Notes under the pieces: generated by a model
Database searches by the model: none
What the model was told of the DNA's origin: nothing
What the model saw: the letters and a program-made list of their open reading frames with translations, nothing else
NCBI GenBank assembly: GCA_004802725.1
Contig: SGPM01000226.1
Coordinates: forward strand, 1 to 45,434
Direction of reading: 5' to 3'
Source of the DNA: Antrodiella citrinella
Lineage: Eukaryota; Basidiomycota; Agaricomycetes; Polyporales; Steccherinaceae
Length of the DNA: 45,434 nucleotides
Program-made: the position numbers and the translations under genes
In this document: one piece after another, positions 11,633 through 22,236 of the stretch
How the letters are laid out: each line of letters opens with the position of its first letter
Position numbering within the stretch: the first letter of the stretch is position 1

Positions 11633-12134
11633 CTGATAGCTGAGAGCTGAGCCCCGGACGAAGCCGCGGCCTGGAATCAGAATCGTTGGCGAAAGGGGGA
11701 ATAGTTGAACCCCGTTCAGAGTGGAGGAAGTATGGGAAGGGTGAGTGCGGGTTGTCAGGACAGAATTAGTTAGACGAGGTATTCCTACGCAATCTTATTG
11801 GAGACGTAATACGACTCCGAATTGAGCTACATCTGCGCGGACACCTGTGCGGACACTGTTTGACGAGGCCAACGTGCGCGTAGGTCAGAATTTTCGGTAA
11901 CGTGAACGAGGGAGATTTACATATGTTGAGGGTATTCTGAGCTCAGAAGATAGCACAGTACTGAGGAAAATGACAAATTTGTGTCCTCTGCAAGCTAGCA
12001 TGTAGACTCGATGAAGGATTGCAACCTAAGATTTGTACATGTCTCGCCAGACTATTGGCGAGTCAAAGTCGTCTTGTCACTATCTATGGAACACACCTAG
12101 ACATAATGTTGACATCACCTCAGCCCCGCTGCGC
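11633..12134. other. Intergenic between convergent genes
   Basis: 3' flanks of F-box copy C (+) and the minus-strand F-box-like gene. No coding signal or repeat was recognised. Confidence 0.4.
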
Positions 12135-13300
12135 TTACAATATTAGATCGTCGTCCTCATCGTAGCGAGCGAATTGTAATACAAATGGTAGAGGCTGCAC
12201 GTTCTCGTATCCTTGCTCGTATTTGAGCCCTTTGAAACGACTAGGTAGAAGGAGTGATGAGTGACATCCAGACTACAAATCTGTGTGCCAAGACTTACCA
12301 ATGATTAACAAGACCACGCAACGTTGTGAACTGACGCAACATATAGCCTGCGTACTTTCCATCTGCTGGTTTAACTACCGCAAATGGCCCGTCATCATCT
12401 AGCAAGGAGAGTAGCTCACGAACCGACAACTCCTCGTCCAGCCTGCACACGATGTCAAAACCAGTGAAGAATTTCTCAACGACTGTGACTCTCACCTGTT
12501 AGAGATCGACTTTAGCACTGTTTGGACTCTTAGCATGCTAGACACGTCTAGAGACCCTTCCGGCTCGTATCGTCTATCGAAGGTGTAGGACAGCGTGCTC
12601 GAGGAAGGAAATGTGGCCATGCTGCGATATACGAGAGGGTGCCAGCTGCCATTGATGATCCTTCTGTCTTGGCCTGTCACTGGATCCCCGTTCAGAGAGC
12701 GAGGAGACTGTTGGAAGTAGATGGGCATTCGTACCCGAGAGTCTGCGTATACGACAGGCGTCGAAGAAAAAGCGACATGCTCGAATACAGAATTTGGTAT
12801 TGGCTCGAGAGGGCCGGAGCCCTCCGTTCTCCCTTGATCGATGAGGGCTTCGCGCATAATGTCGTCAAAGGGTTCGTCGTCCTCGGGGTCCCACCCGAAC
12901 GTTTGCATAGCGTGTTCCACTGCAAGAGCTATTACAAAAGGTAGAGATGTAAGCGCATTGTGGAAATTGAGACGACAACGCCAAGGTGTTAGTATGCACC
13001 ATTTTTATCGAGAAGCGTACCGCCGCAGGCTGGCAGCCCGCAAAATCCGTCCAACTTGATGACCTCAAATGCGACGTCTTTGTAAGACGAATCCGTCGCA
13101 GTAAAGCAAATGCCTGCGCGTAGACAGGATCGTCGCCAGAAGGCTGCCTGCTGACCTTCATCGCCGTAAAATCCAGCAGTGGTACGACAGATATGGTAGA
13201 AGCAGACGTGGGTGCGAAGATCAGAAACCGGTATGTTCTCCCAAATGAGGAGGAGAATCTCATTGGGAAAAACGCTACTGGGAGAGCCGACTGCCTCCAT
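12135..13300 (-). CDS. F-box-like domain protein, function unknown
   Basis: Four exons join in phase: 13300-13000, 12928-12496, 12442-12299, 12240-12135, giving 327 aa from ATG at 13300 to TAA at 12135-12137. Near residues 10-45 is an F-box-like segment, FPNEILLLIWENIPVSDLRT, followed by HVCFYHICRTT. The middle is acidic (WDPEDDEPFDD), and a conserved-looking YTFDRRYEPEGSLDV lies near residue 225. The C-terminus is acidic (RYDEDDDLIL). It is unrelated in sequence to the A-B-C trio beyond the F-box. No membrane segment or signal peptide is visible. By analogy it may be an SCF substrate receptor; this rests only on the N-terminal motif. A decayed relative lies at 4296-5036, so the trio sits between a live and a dead copy of this gene. 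Confidence 0.75.
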
Positions 13301-14402
13301 TGTGTTGGAGAAATAGACTCGGAGACCAAACGATCACTGACTCCAAGGAGCAGTCCTCGCAGTTTCAGACCTGCTAAACGTTCAGTCTAGGGTGAGGACT
13401 TCAGAGCATGATAGCAATGAATATGCTCACTTTACGAAATACGTCTTTGCCTGGTATACAGAGCTGGTAATCAGAAGGACAACTTATTTTTGTGCGTAAA
13501 TAGGTTGTATTTACAAAAAACCTATATTTACTAAAATGTTATATATAAAGAGTTTGCGAACCTTCAATTTCCTGATTCCTGAACATGTACATCGTCTCCT
13601 CTCATCCTTTCGTTTGACTCTTTCGTTTGACCGGCGATGCAGCGTTTGCAGAAAGTCTATATCGGTCATCTACTCTCTATCCTTGTGGGAGTTGGCGCGT
13701 TCTCAAATAGCCGGCTTGTGCGGGCTGGGGGGGGGGGGGGCGCGGGCGCATCGTTCGCACCTGAGTTCGCACAGAGGTGAACGTTCGCTTGAACGCCGGG
13801 GCTTTGAGTTCGCGAACATCCCCTCGATTGTTCCATTGAACCGGCGATGCAGCATACACCGAATGCTGTAAGATCTCGGGCGTTTGTGCTGGTTCGTATC
13901 GCCGGTATGTTATCTAGAAAATCTTCGCATGGCCCCGACATGTGGATAAACACTTTTTGTAACAGATAGCAGTTATCTTTTGCTCTAGCAGATTTGAGCC
14001 CATGGTTCGTCACAGAAAATTCGGACTGAGGTACATTCAAGTCCGTGGCGCAGATGAAATAAAGTCATCCAACAATAGATTTGCGTCTCCAGGCGTCTCT
14101 TCGCTTGCTCAATTTTCCTCTTGCTTTCTTCTCGTCCAGCTCACTCAAAACAAACCTTTCAAGGCAGCAGAGATCTCGTCCAGGACAAAGATCGGAACGT
14201 CTCTATATTGCCGACGGCTCTCGCCGTGCCAGTCGGCGTGCCTCTTACCATCCCTTACTAGGACTCGGAGTCTAGGACCCTGCTGTGCGTCTATATCCTC
14301 CTGATATGTGATGTGAGCACCATATAATATGTGGTGCATGGTGACGCTCGATCTTACGTTCAACCCTCACTCCCACTTCGTAGTGCTGGCAAGTCGTCCA
14401 AG
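13301..14402. other. Intergenic, upstream of the permease; GTTCGC cluster
   Basis: No gene is recognised. The region holds a 14-G run (13727-13740), four GTTCGC hexamers at 13753, 13765, 13783 and 13808, and a direct repeat of CCGGCGATGCAGC at about 13631 and 13842. The last few hundred bases before 14403 are C/T-rich and should hold the permease promoter and leader. Confidence 0.4.
13727..13740 (+). repeat. Homopolymer run of 14 G
   Basis: Uninterrupted G tract followed by CGCGGGCGC. Length is likely to be unstable in replication and uncertain in sequencing. Confidence 0.9.
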
Positions 14403-16747
14403 ATGTCTTATGAGGACAACGACTCCAAGAGGGACTTCGAAAAGGCCGATGCGTCTGACTCCATCAGTGTCGTCGCGAATGGCGCCACCGACAATGGACA
14501 AGACTTTGGGGGTGGCCTCCGGCGAAAGCTGAAGAACCGGCATATTGCAATGATCAGGTATGTGATGCGCCGCATGTTGTCATCCTTGTCGATGTGACGA
14601 TGTTCTACTTCACAGTATCGGTGGTATGTTCTATCTGTCTGACGTTGGCAGGCTGTCGTCTAATGAGTATCAGGTGTCATCGGAACGGGTCTCTTCCTCG
14701 GGACCGCTGGAGGTCTGCAAAACGGTGGACCAGTCGGTCTCCTCTTAGGTTATGCATGCATTGGCACGATATGCTGGGCAGTAATGGTGCGTGAGCCCCA
14801 CTGCTGCAGTCAATGTGTATCGTATATGCTCACGTATTCTCTATGCTGCCTTCGTGACAGACGTCGCTCGGGGAGATGGTTGCGTATCTTCCCCTACCGG
14901 GTGGGCATATAACCATGGCAAAACGGTTCGTAGATCCTGCATGGTCGTTTACCATGGGCTGGAATTACTGTAAGGACTTTCACCGCTATGGAATGACGAC
15001 CATTGATCATATCATAGGGTACGTTTGGACCATTATTCTGCCCGCGGAGCTGTCTGCTTCTGCAGTTTTGGTGAACTACTGGTACGTGCATTCTTTCCAC
15101 TCTTGGTCATTGAATGTAACGCGTAAAATCAGGACGGACAAAGTCCCTAATGCCGCTTGGATCTCAATATTCCTGGTTCTTGTGGTGTCTATCAACTTGT
15201 TTGGTGCCGGTGAGTCTTTTTGCGTGGCTTCATTCCCTTGTCAGTTCTTAGAGACCCTTGCAGGTGCTTATGGCGAAGCGGAATTCGTTTTCGCCTCGAT
15301 TAAGGTTATTGCCATTGTCGGCCTCATCATCCTAGGTATCGTACTCGACCTCGGCGGTGGTCCTTCACACGACCGTATCGGATTCCGCTACTGGAAGCAC
15401 CCCGGGCCTTTCGTCCAATATGCGAACATCGCAGGAGCCAAGGGCCGTTTCCTCGCCTTTTGGGCATCCCTCACCCAAGCAGCCTTCAGCTACATCGGCA
15501 CTGAAGTCGTCGCTATCGCAGGCGGTGAAGCCAAGAACCCCCGCCGAAACATTCCAAAAGCTATCAAGAGGGTGTGGATACGGATGGCGCTGTTCTACTT
15601 GGGTGGTGTTGCTATCATTGGGCTGCTGGTCCCTTCGACAGACCCGGGATTGAACCTGAAAAGCTCTGACGCTGCGTCAAGTCCATTCGTTATCGCCATT
15701 CAGCATGCCGGTATCAAGGGTCTGCCATCGGTGCGCTTTTTTGCCTATCTTACGTCCTGTCGTCTTAAGATACGACCTAACGTGTTTCGTTGGTAAGGTC
15801 ATCAATGCTGTCATTTTGTCTTCTGCTATGTCTGCGGCGACCAGTGAATTGTACAGTAGTTCTCGTGCTATCTGTGAGTGGCCTTTTCTCCTCACGTTCC
15901 GCCACAGTTTATTGATAATTTGTTTTGCTCTGCAGACGGTCTGGCAGCGACCGGCAATGCGCCCAAATTCTTCATGCGACTCTCGAAAAACGGTGTGCCC
16001 TGGATAGCCGTTCTCTTCCAAGCGTCCTTTGGGCTGCTGGCCTTCATGAGCCTGAAAGCTGGCCCTGGCAGGGTCTTCGGATGGTAAGTTACTCACCGGT
16101 ATGTTGCGCTGAACCTCACTAAGCACCACCGTCTATATAGGTTTGGTAACATGTACGGCATCACGACTTTCTCGGGTCTGCAACTTACGAACTGACTTGA
16201 CTTTGTTTGACAGGACCGCTATCGCGGGTCTGATGTCGTGGTTCGGGATCTGCGTGACCTATATTCGTTTCTACGAGGGTATGAAGGCACAGGGCATGGA
16301 TCGCACCAAGCTGCCTTACCTCGCCTCGTTCCAACCGTATACCGCATATTACGGCGCAGGCGTTTCGCTCTTCATCTGCATCGTAAGATTTCCACACCTG
16401 ATCTGAAACACCCACTGACGCCTCTTTTTGTCTTTTTTGCTCGCAGATGTCCGGGTGGAACGTGTTTTTGAAAGGACACTGGGCGACGGACTCGTTCATC
16501 ACGAACTACCTCCCGCTCGCGCTCTTCCCCGTCTTCTTCCTCATCTCGCGTCTCTGGCGGCCCTCGCGCTTCATCAAGCCCCTCGACATGGACTTCCAGA
16601 GCGGGCTCACGGAGGTCGAGGCCGCGTCGTACGACGAGCCCCCTCCGAAGAACTGGGCCGAGGCGGTTTGGCAGTGGGCGGTGAGTGATTGCATACTTTT
16701 CGCTTGGTTCTTGGTTCTGATGGAGCGTCTTTGCTTTCAAGATGTAG
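14403..16747 (+). CDS. Amino-acid permease of the fungal YAT/APC family, 13 exons
   Basis: Proton-coupled amino-acid uptake across the plasma membrane, judged by family. Exons: 14403-14557, 14616-14623, 14674-14786, 14861-14969, 15018-15081, 15133-15209, 15264-15730, 15798-15873, 15936-16083, 16141-16152, 16214-16382, 16447-16680, 16742-16747. All joins keep phase, giving 545 aa, the normal family length. A hydrophilic N-terminus of about 50 residues precedes the first membrane helix with GGVIGTGLFLGTAGGL. Other family signatures are GWNYWYVWTIILPAELSA and SYIGTEVVAIAGGEAKNPRR, which match the amino-acid permease consensus. Roughly twelve hydrophobic segments follow, ending in a short cytosolic tail KNWAEAVWQWAM. 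Two internal exons are only 8 nt and 12 nt, and the last coding exon is 6 nt (ATG TAG), so automatic gene models will probably err here. Substrate range cannot be read from sequence. Confidence 0.93.
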
Positions 16748-17777
16748 CTGTAAGGACGGGCTTGCATGTTGGATTGGTAGAAGGGTATTGGATCACGTTT
16801 TCTCTGTCTCTCTGTACTCTAGAGCCCATGTTACTGTTACGCGGAATTTGTAGTCGTCATCATACCGGAATTCTTATACCACCCTTTGTTTCTGGAACAC
16901 ACTGCCACTTCCTGAACATTATTCACTGACTAAGATGGTTTACAAGCAAACGACCATATATTCCAATCCAACCCAACCCATATCCCCCACTATCTACAAC
17001 AGAAGATAGCAAAAACAAACACTAAGTATGTACTCTGAACGAGCGAGAACGAAAAAAGGATAGCACAGACGAACCAGTCAACGAAGCCCTCCAGAGAAGG
17101 GCAAGCGAATAAGTGAGAAGAAGGGCAAGGGAGGAAGGGAGAGCGAGTTGACGTGTATCTACAACCGGGGGAGAAGGGGAACGAGGGCGGTGGGCGGATG
17201 GAATGGGTGGATGGAAGGGTTTGCGGATAGATAGGTTGCGCAGATTCGTCGACGGGGTTTTTAGGTTAGGCTGCGGAAAGCAGGGCAGAGAGGAAGAGGA
17301 AAAGAAGANAGGGAGAGAGGAGGGGATAGCACAGAAGAAAAGAAGGACCGCCGCAAGGCGACCCTCGTAGAATGTATGTGTATAGGATAAGATAAGAAGC
17401 AAAGGAAGCGATGCACGTAGGCAGGAGGGGGTACATGGAGACAAAGATAGAACACAACAGAAACAGAAAGCAAATGAGAAAGAGAAAATGAATAAAGAGA
17501 GTGTAAGATAACGAGCAAGGGGGGACAGAAACAAACAAGCAAACAAACAATATGAGGGGGGGCATAGGGAATCTCGTGGTGGAATGGATATCTCGTGAGG
17601 GATATCTAAGATATCTTCATTCGTCATTCATCATTCGTCTCGTTCTCGTTCTCGTTCTCGTCGTCGTCACTTCGTCCATGGAGGGGGAGGGTTCAATCCA
17701 GTACAATCGTCGTCCGATCGTCCAGTCTCGTCCAGCGGGACCCACATCACATCACCGCACACCTCTTCGCTCATTCA
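16748..17777. other. Convergent intergenic region with a long purine-rich tract
   Basis: Lies between the 3' ends of the permease (+) and the aminopeptidase (-). From about 17022 to 17560 the plus strand is strongly purine-rich (A/G runs), so the minus strand is pyrimidine-rich, and a long minus open frame there is compositional only. It may be the 3' UTR of the minus gene. One N occurs at 17310. No RNA gene is seen. Confidence 0.5.
17638..17668 (+). repeat. Microsatellite of TCTCGT-like units
   Basis: Tandem CGTTCT units followed by TCG triplets. It lies in the 3' flank of the minus-strand aminopeptidase gene. Confidence 0.8.
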
Positions 17778-20700
17778 TCAATCCCAGTCAATAGACACGC
17801 CCCCAGCCAAAGCCGGCGCGAGCCCAATCCCCCTGTCCCCTTCTCTCTTCAACCACTTCAACGCCCTCTTGTCGCCCCTAATCAGCGGCTCCAACCGTTC
17901 ATAACACAGCTTATTGTGCTCCTTCAGCCACTGCTTCTCGTCCTTGCTCAGCATCGAGTCCTTCACCATCTTGGTCTGGATCGGGACGCAGGTGAGCCGC
18001 TCGAACCCGAGCCAGATGTCGCCGTTGAAGTTCCCTTTGGTTTGCACACGGTGCACGGCGAGCGCGGATTCGAGCCGGATGCCGAATTTGCCTTCTGCGT
18101 CTATGAGAAGCGGCGGGTGAGTATGTGAATGACGGGGTGGCAAGTGGAGGAGTAGGACTTACAGAAACCAGGCTCGTTGGTGAGAACGTGACCGGGGGCG
18201 AGGGGCACGTCTGACGAGAAGCCTTGGGGGCCTTCGTGCACGTTTAGATACGCACCGAAGCCATGTCCAGTGCCATGCTATGAGCAACCATGTTTAGCTA
18301 CGAATACTACAAATCAGACATCTTGAACATGAGACGTACCATATAATTGAGGCCGTCCTTCCATAACGCTTTACGCGCAAGGACGTCCAGCGACTTGCCA
18401 GAGGTGCCTTCAGGGAACAGAGCGCTATCAATTGCGATCTTCAGGCGCGAAAAAAGAAGTAATTAGACGGAGATGAAGCATGAATTGGACCGGTGGGGAA
18501 AATGAGACGTACGTGTCCCTGCAGAACCCTGGTGAACGCTTCACATTGTTCGTTGGTGGGTCTTCCGAAGTGGATCGTGCGGGTCGTGTCGCACGTGCCG
18601 TCAACGTATTGTCCTCCAGAATCACTGAGGAAAGAACATTTGTCAATCACTGTCAACAATACGGATCAACGCGAAAACACTTACTTGAGATATGGAGTGT
18701 CGCGGTCGATCGCTCTAGCGGAGCCCTTGCGAGGAGTGTAGTGGGGTAAAGCTAAGACAACCATGGTCAATCTCACTTCCAATCTCACACGGTGTTAGAA
18801 TGAGAGCTCACCAGCGTTAGGACCACTTCCACTGATGTTAGAATACGCCAACCCACGATACCCTTCCTGCTCCCTTCTGAACTCTGTCAACCGCCACGCA
18901 GCCTCATACTCCGTGATATCGTATCCCGTGCTCATCTTGTTCTCCAGCCACGCTTGCCACCGCACCCACGCCGCGCCGTCCTTCAAGTACGCGTTGCGCA
19001 TCCCCTCGAGTTCGACTTCGTTCTTGATGCTCTTCATCTCGTCGACGTACGAGGGCAGGATGGTGTAGCGGAACGACGTGAGCATGAGGGAGATGGCGTA
19101 GGACGTCGACGGGGAGAGGATGATCTTGCCTTCGCCCCATTCTTTACGACGGAGGAAGGACCACAGGTCATTGTAGTCCTTGCGCTCGACGCTCAGGGAC
19201 TGCAAGTAAGCGTCGATCTCGTCGGTAACTTTCGCCGGTTCGATGAACAAGATAGTCTTGTCGGCCGAGATGTAGAGATAGGCGTGGAAGACCGGGTTGA
19301 ATGGGATATCGTCTCCGCGGAGGTTGAGAAGATACGCTGGGAGATTCATGAGATACAGATGCGAGAAGCGTGAATCCTTTTCATTTCACGTACCTATGCT
19401 GGACAAGTTGGAAAGAAGCGTCGCAACTTGCTTCTGCGAAGGCTTTGGTTCCGACTTGGAATAGCTCGGGACACTGGGACTCTGCTCCGAGATCCATCTC
19501 TTGACCTTGGCGAGCTTCTTGTCCGCGCTCACACCGGCGTATTTGGTGGAATGTCTGAAAATAGGGGCCTTCGATCGAGCCGGCTTGTCTCTCCAAATGA
19601 GATCGACCAAGTTCTGGGGTGGGTAAATGAGCTTGGAGCCCTTCGTCTGGAGCGAAGAGTTGAGACCGGTGGCCTTGTCGTGTGCGATCATACGCGCGTC
19701 GATACCCAGACGAGCATCCTTGACTCGGTCCACGAGCCAGTCAATCCAATCCCTGGGGCCGTCGTGATCGCCAGCGCGGATGAGATTCCAGTGCCCATCG
19801 AGTTCCTGTTCCGCTTGCACCCAATAGCGAGAGTCAGTAATGAGATACGCGGAGGTCTTGGAAACGACGGCGACGCCAGCAGAGCCAGTGAATCTGTAGA
19901 AACAATCAAGTCAGTCGTGTGTCCATGTTGTGCGGATCGATTGGAGAGGTTAGAACCGCTGCAACGGTCTGCGCCACAGTCACTCTGCCAAGTAGCGGGC
20001 GCTAATGTACCCTTCCATGCCAAATGACCCGCTGAGCACGAATCCGGACAGATCGGCGGACATAACATCTGTCAGGAATCGTGAAACGCAGGAACTGGTC
20101 CGCAGAAGGCAACTGTGGGGTCCAAACCGTCTGGGGTTTTGGGACCCAATCCGGGCCAATCACCGGAGTGCAGCACTGGCCGGTAAACAACGCAGACAAG
20201 ATGAGGTGAGATGGCCGTCGTCCGTAGCACAGGATCAGTTGCAATCTAATGATCAGACGTGCGATTGCCTCTGCGATAGGGCAGAGTAAACACGGACGTC
20301 GGCGGCTGCGGGCCAGCGCTGTGCATCTGCCAACGCCGAGAAAGAATCAGGCAGAGAGACTTACGCTGATATCCATTCTCTGCGCTTGTCGTTGACGCCA
20401 ACATATTCCGACCCATGAGCGTCTTCAGAAGGTATAATGCTGAAACATGAACGAATGTCAATTTCTAATCACAGACGCGGGTGTCAAAATTTTCGGAGGG
20501 AGGTGCTCACTAGTAATCGAGGGTGTCCTTCAGCATGAGTTCCCGGAGGGCCTCGAGGCGTTCGCTGGTGTCCGGTCGACCTTTGAAAGAATCGACGTCG
20601 TTCACCTTGCGCTCGTAAGCAGAGCCTACGAGGGTGCTCGACGACTCGGAGGGATACAATTGAGGCCGTGGGAGGCGTCGTGATGAGCTCGCGGCGGTCT

Positions 20701-21361
20701 CGTTCGAGTTCTTTGAGTTCTGAGACCGGAAAGTGTTGGACCGGGAGTGGTCCCCAGACCGCATGCCACTGCGCATGTGCGGGGGAAGGGGGTTGATGTA
20801 GTTGATGCTCTCGGATGTCTGTGTCCGGTGCGAGTTCGACCGCTGCGGTGACTGGTAGTTGGGTGGTCGTGTCGAGGTCGTCTGCCTCGACAGATTCTGA
20901 GTCATATCCCGCTCCCTCTCTTTCTCTTTCTCTTTCTCCTTCTTGCCCAATCCCCAGCCATACCCTCCCCACTTCTTGGACCCTCCACCGGGACTCTTCT
21001 CGTCGGGAGTCTTGGGGATGGATTTCTCCCGCGTGGTGGCGGACCGCCTGAGAACGGGGACCTCACGGGCCTCGTTGACGGTCTGGTCGGGCCACGATTC
21101 GGAGTCGGTGGAGAAGGAGAGTTTCTCTGCCTTGGAGGTGAGGGTGGCGGTGGGGGAGTAGCTGCCTGAGCGTTCGAGACGGTTGATGCTGGATCGCTCG
21201 GAGTTGTAGGACTCGGAGTAGGCACGGTCGGGGTATGCGAGACGTTTTGGCTTTTTCTTTGAGAAGCCAGGGAAGCAGAGCGAGGGCGGGGCGGCGGGGG
21301 CGGGGGAGGAGGAGGAGCCATGGTGGTGGTGGGTGTCGCAGATGAAGATACGAGGGACTAT
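17778..21361 (-). CDS. Xaa-Pro aminopeptidase P (M24B) with long disordered N-terminus
   Basis: Metallopeptidase that releases an N-terminal residue preceding proline; cytosolic in most fungi. Exons, high to low: 21361-20511 (upper limit open), 20439-20365, 19893-19394, 19336-18812, 18751-18685, 18624-18513, 18438-18340, 18277-18163, 18100-17778. All joins keep phase. The family starts at [20 protein letters not shown], then [27 protein letters not shown] and [17 protein letters not shown]. All five metal ligands are visible: the two Asp of [12 protein letters not shown], His of [17 protein letters not shown], and Glu of NEPGF and GIRLES. Before this core lie about 240 Ser/Pro/charged residues, including [17 protein letters not shown]. 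The frame stays open to an in-frame TAG at 21362-21364 but contains no ATG in its distal part, so the true start is unresolved and perhaps lies in an upstream exon. The intron 20364-19894 is unusually long, 471 nt. Confidence 0.9.
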
Positions 21362-21725
21362 CTAGCCCAGCACATAACGCAGACAACAACACTCTCGTCA
21401 CGTGCAACTGCCACAAAAGGAGACACTCGCCTCGCCTCGTTGTTCCGGCGTGGGCAGTCCACAGATTAGCATTCTCACTCATTATTCTTCACAGGCACCC
21501 AGAAAGCCATATCCAGCCCATCACCGGTCATTCTCTACTTTGCATTCATACAATTTCATCGGTCCGAATCTTTCTTACAGCTCGTCTCTTGCGTTCATCT
21601 CCCGCAGTGAGAATGAGAAGAAGAACGCGGGGGAACGCCCGACAGTGGTGGCCGCGCCGTAGCAGGACTCTCGAGCTCCGTCCGTCTAGACTCCCCACTG
21701 CGTCCGCATTCAAGTTCTCTCCATC
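21362..21725. other. Upstream flank of the aminopeptidase gene
   Basis: Probably contains the unresolved first exon and promoter of the minus-strand aminopeptidase. A minus-strand ATG near 21482 opens a frame, but it does not splice into the protease frame in any phase I tried. No other feature was seen. Confidence 0.35.
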
Positions 21726-22236
21726 CTAACGACATCTGCAACGGGACAATGACGGATGACGAAAGCCACACGGCCATCGGAGGAAGCCAGCACTACGGTA
21801 TTCATGATTGTCCCAAAGGCCGGTGGACAAATCGTACTGGACCAGGGAATCTTCCTCTGGGCGGTTCGAGGGAACATCTATATCCCACCAGGTCTCGTCC
21901 CCCTTTTGCGTGCGTCTTCGGAACGCTTGGTTGATTCTGTCAGAACCGCCGGACATACGATCCACCTGACTGCTGCAGGGCTAGGACCCCGGACTTTTCA
22001 TTATACGACCTGCACTTTGTTTTCCGTCTCTCGCATGAAGGGCTTGGGGTCGAGCAGGTGATGACCACGGTTTCGCACCGCACCTGCAATCCGCAGGTGG
22101 AGCTGGAGCTTGGGGAAAGGGTTTGGGTGGTCTCGCGCCCCGTAGGAACAGTCTCGGGACTGACTGTCTTTCCACACTCGAATGGCACAATCCATTCGTC
22201 CACGATGGGTAGTTCAGGATTATCGTCAATGTCCAA
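21726..22236 (-). CDS. Possible small hypothetical gene
   Basis: I do not recognise this. Two overlapping minus-strand frames look protein-like. One runs from ATG at 22236 and reads MDIDDNPELPIVDEWIVPFE, then a Ser/Thr-rich stretch. The other, ending at 21726, contains KGDETWWDIDVPSNRPEED and VQYDLSTGLWDNHEY. They could be exons of one small gene, but I could not place a convincing intron that joins them without a stop. No domain, signal peptide or membrane segment is visible. It may equally be a relic, since the DNA to its right is gene-poor. Confidence 0.25.

Noticed and set aside
17022..17627. 201-codon minus-strand open frame rich in Leu/Ser/Phe
   Set aside because: It is produced by the pyrimidine-rich composition of the minus strand and has no domain or start context.
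17690..17699. tRNA B-box-like GGTTCAATCC
   Set aside because: The flanks do not form a T-arm and no A box or acceptor stem is present.
20902..21321. 139-codon minus-strand frame beginning with polyproline
   Set aside because: It overlaps the aminopeptidase exon in the wrong frame; the frame that splices in phase to the protease domain is a different one.
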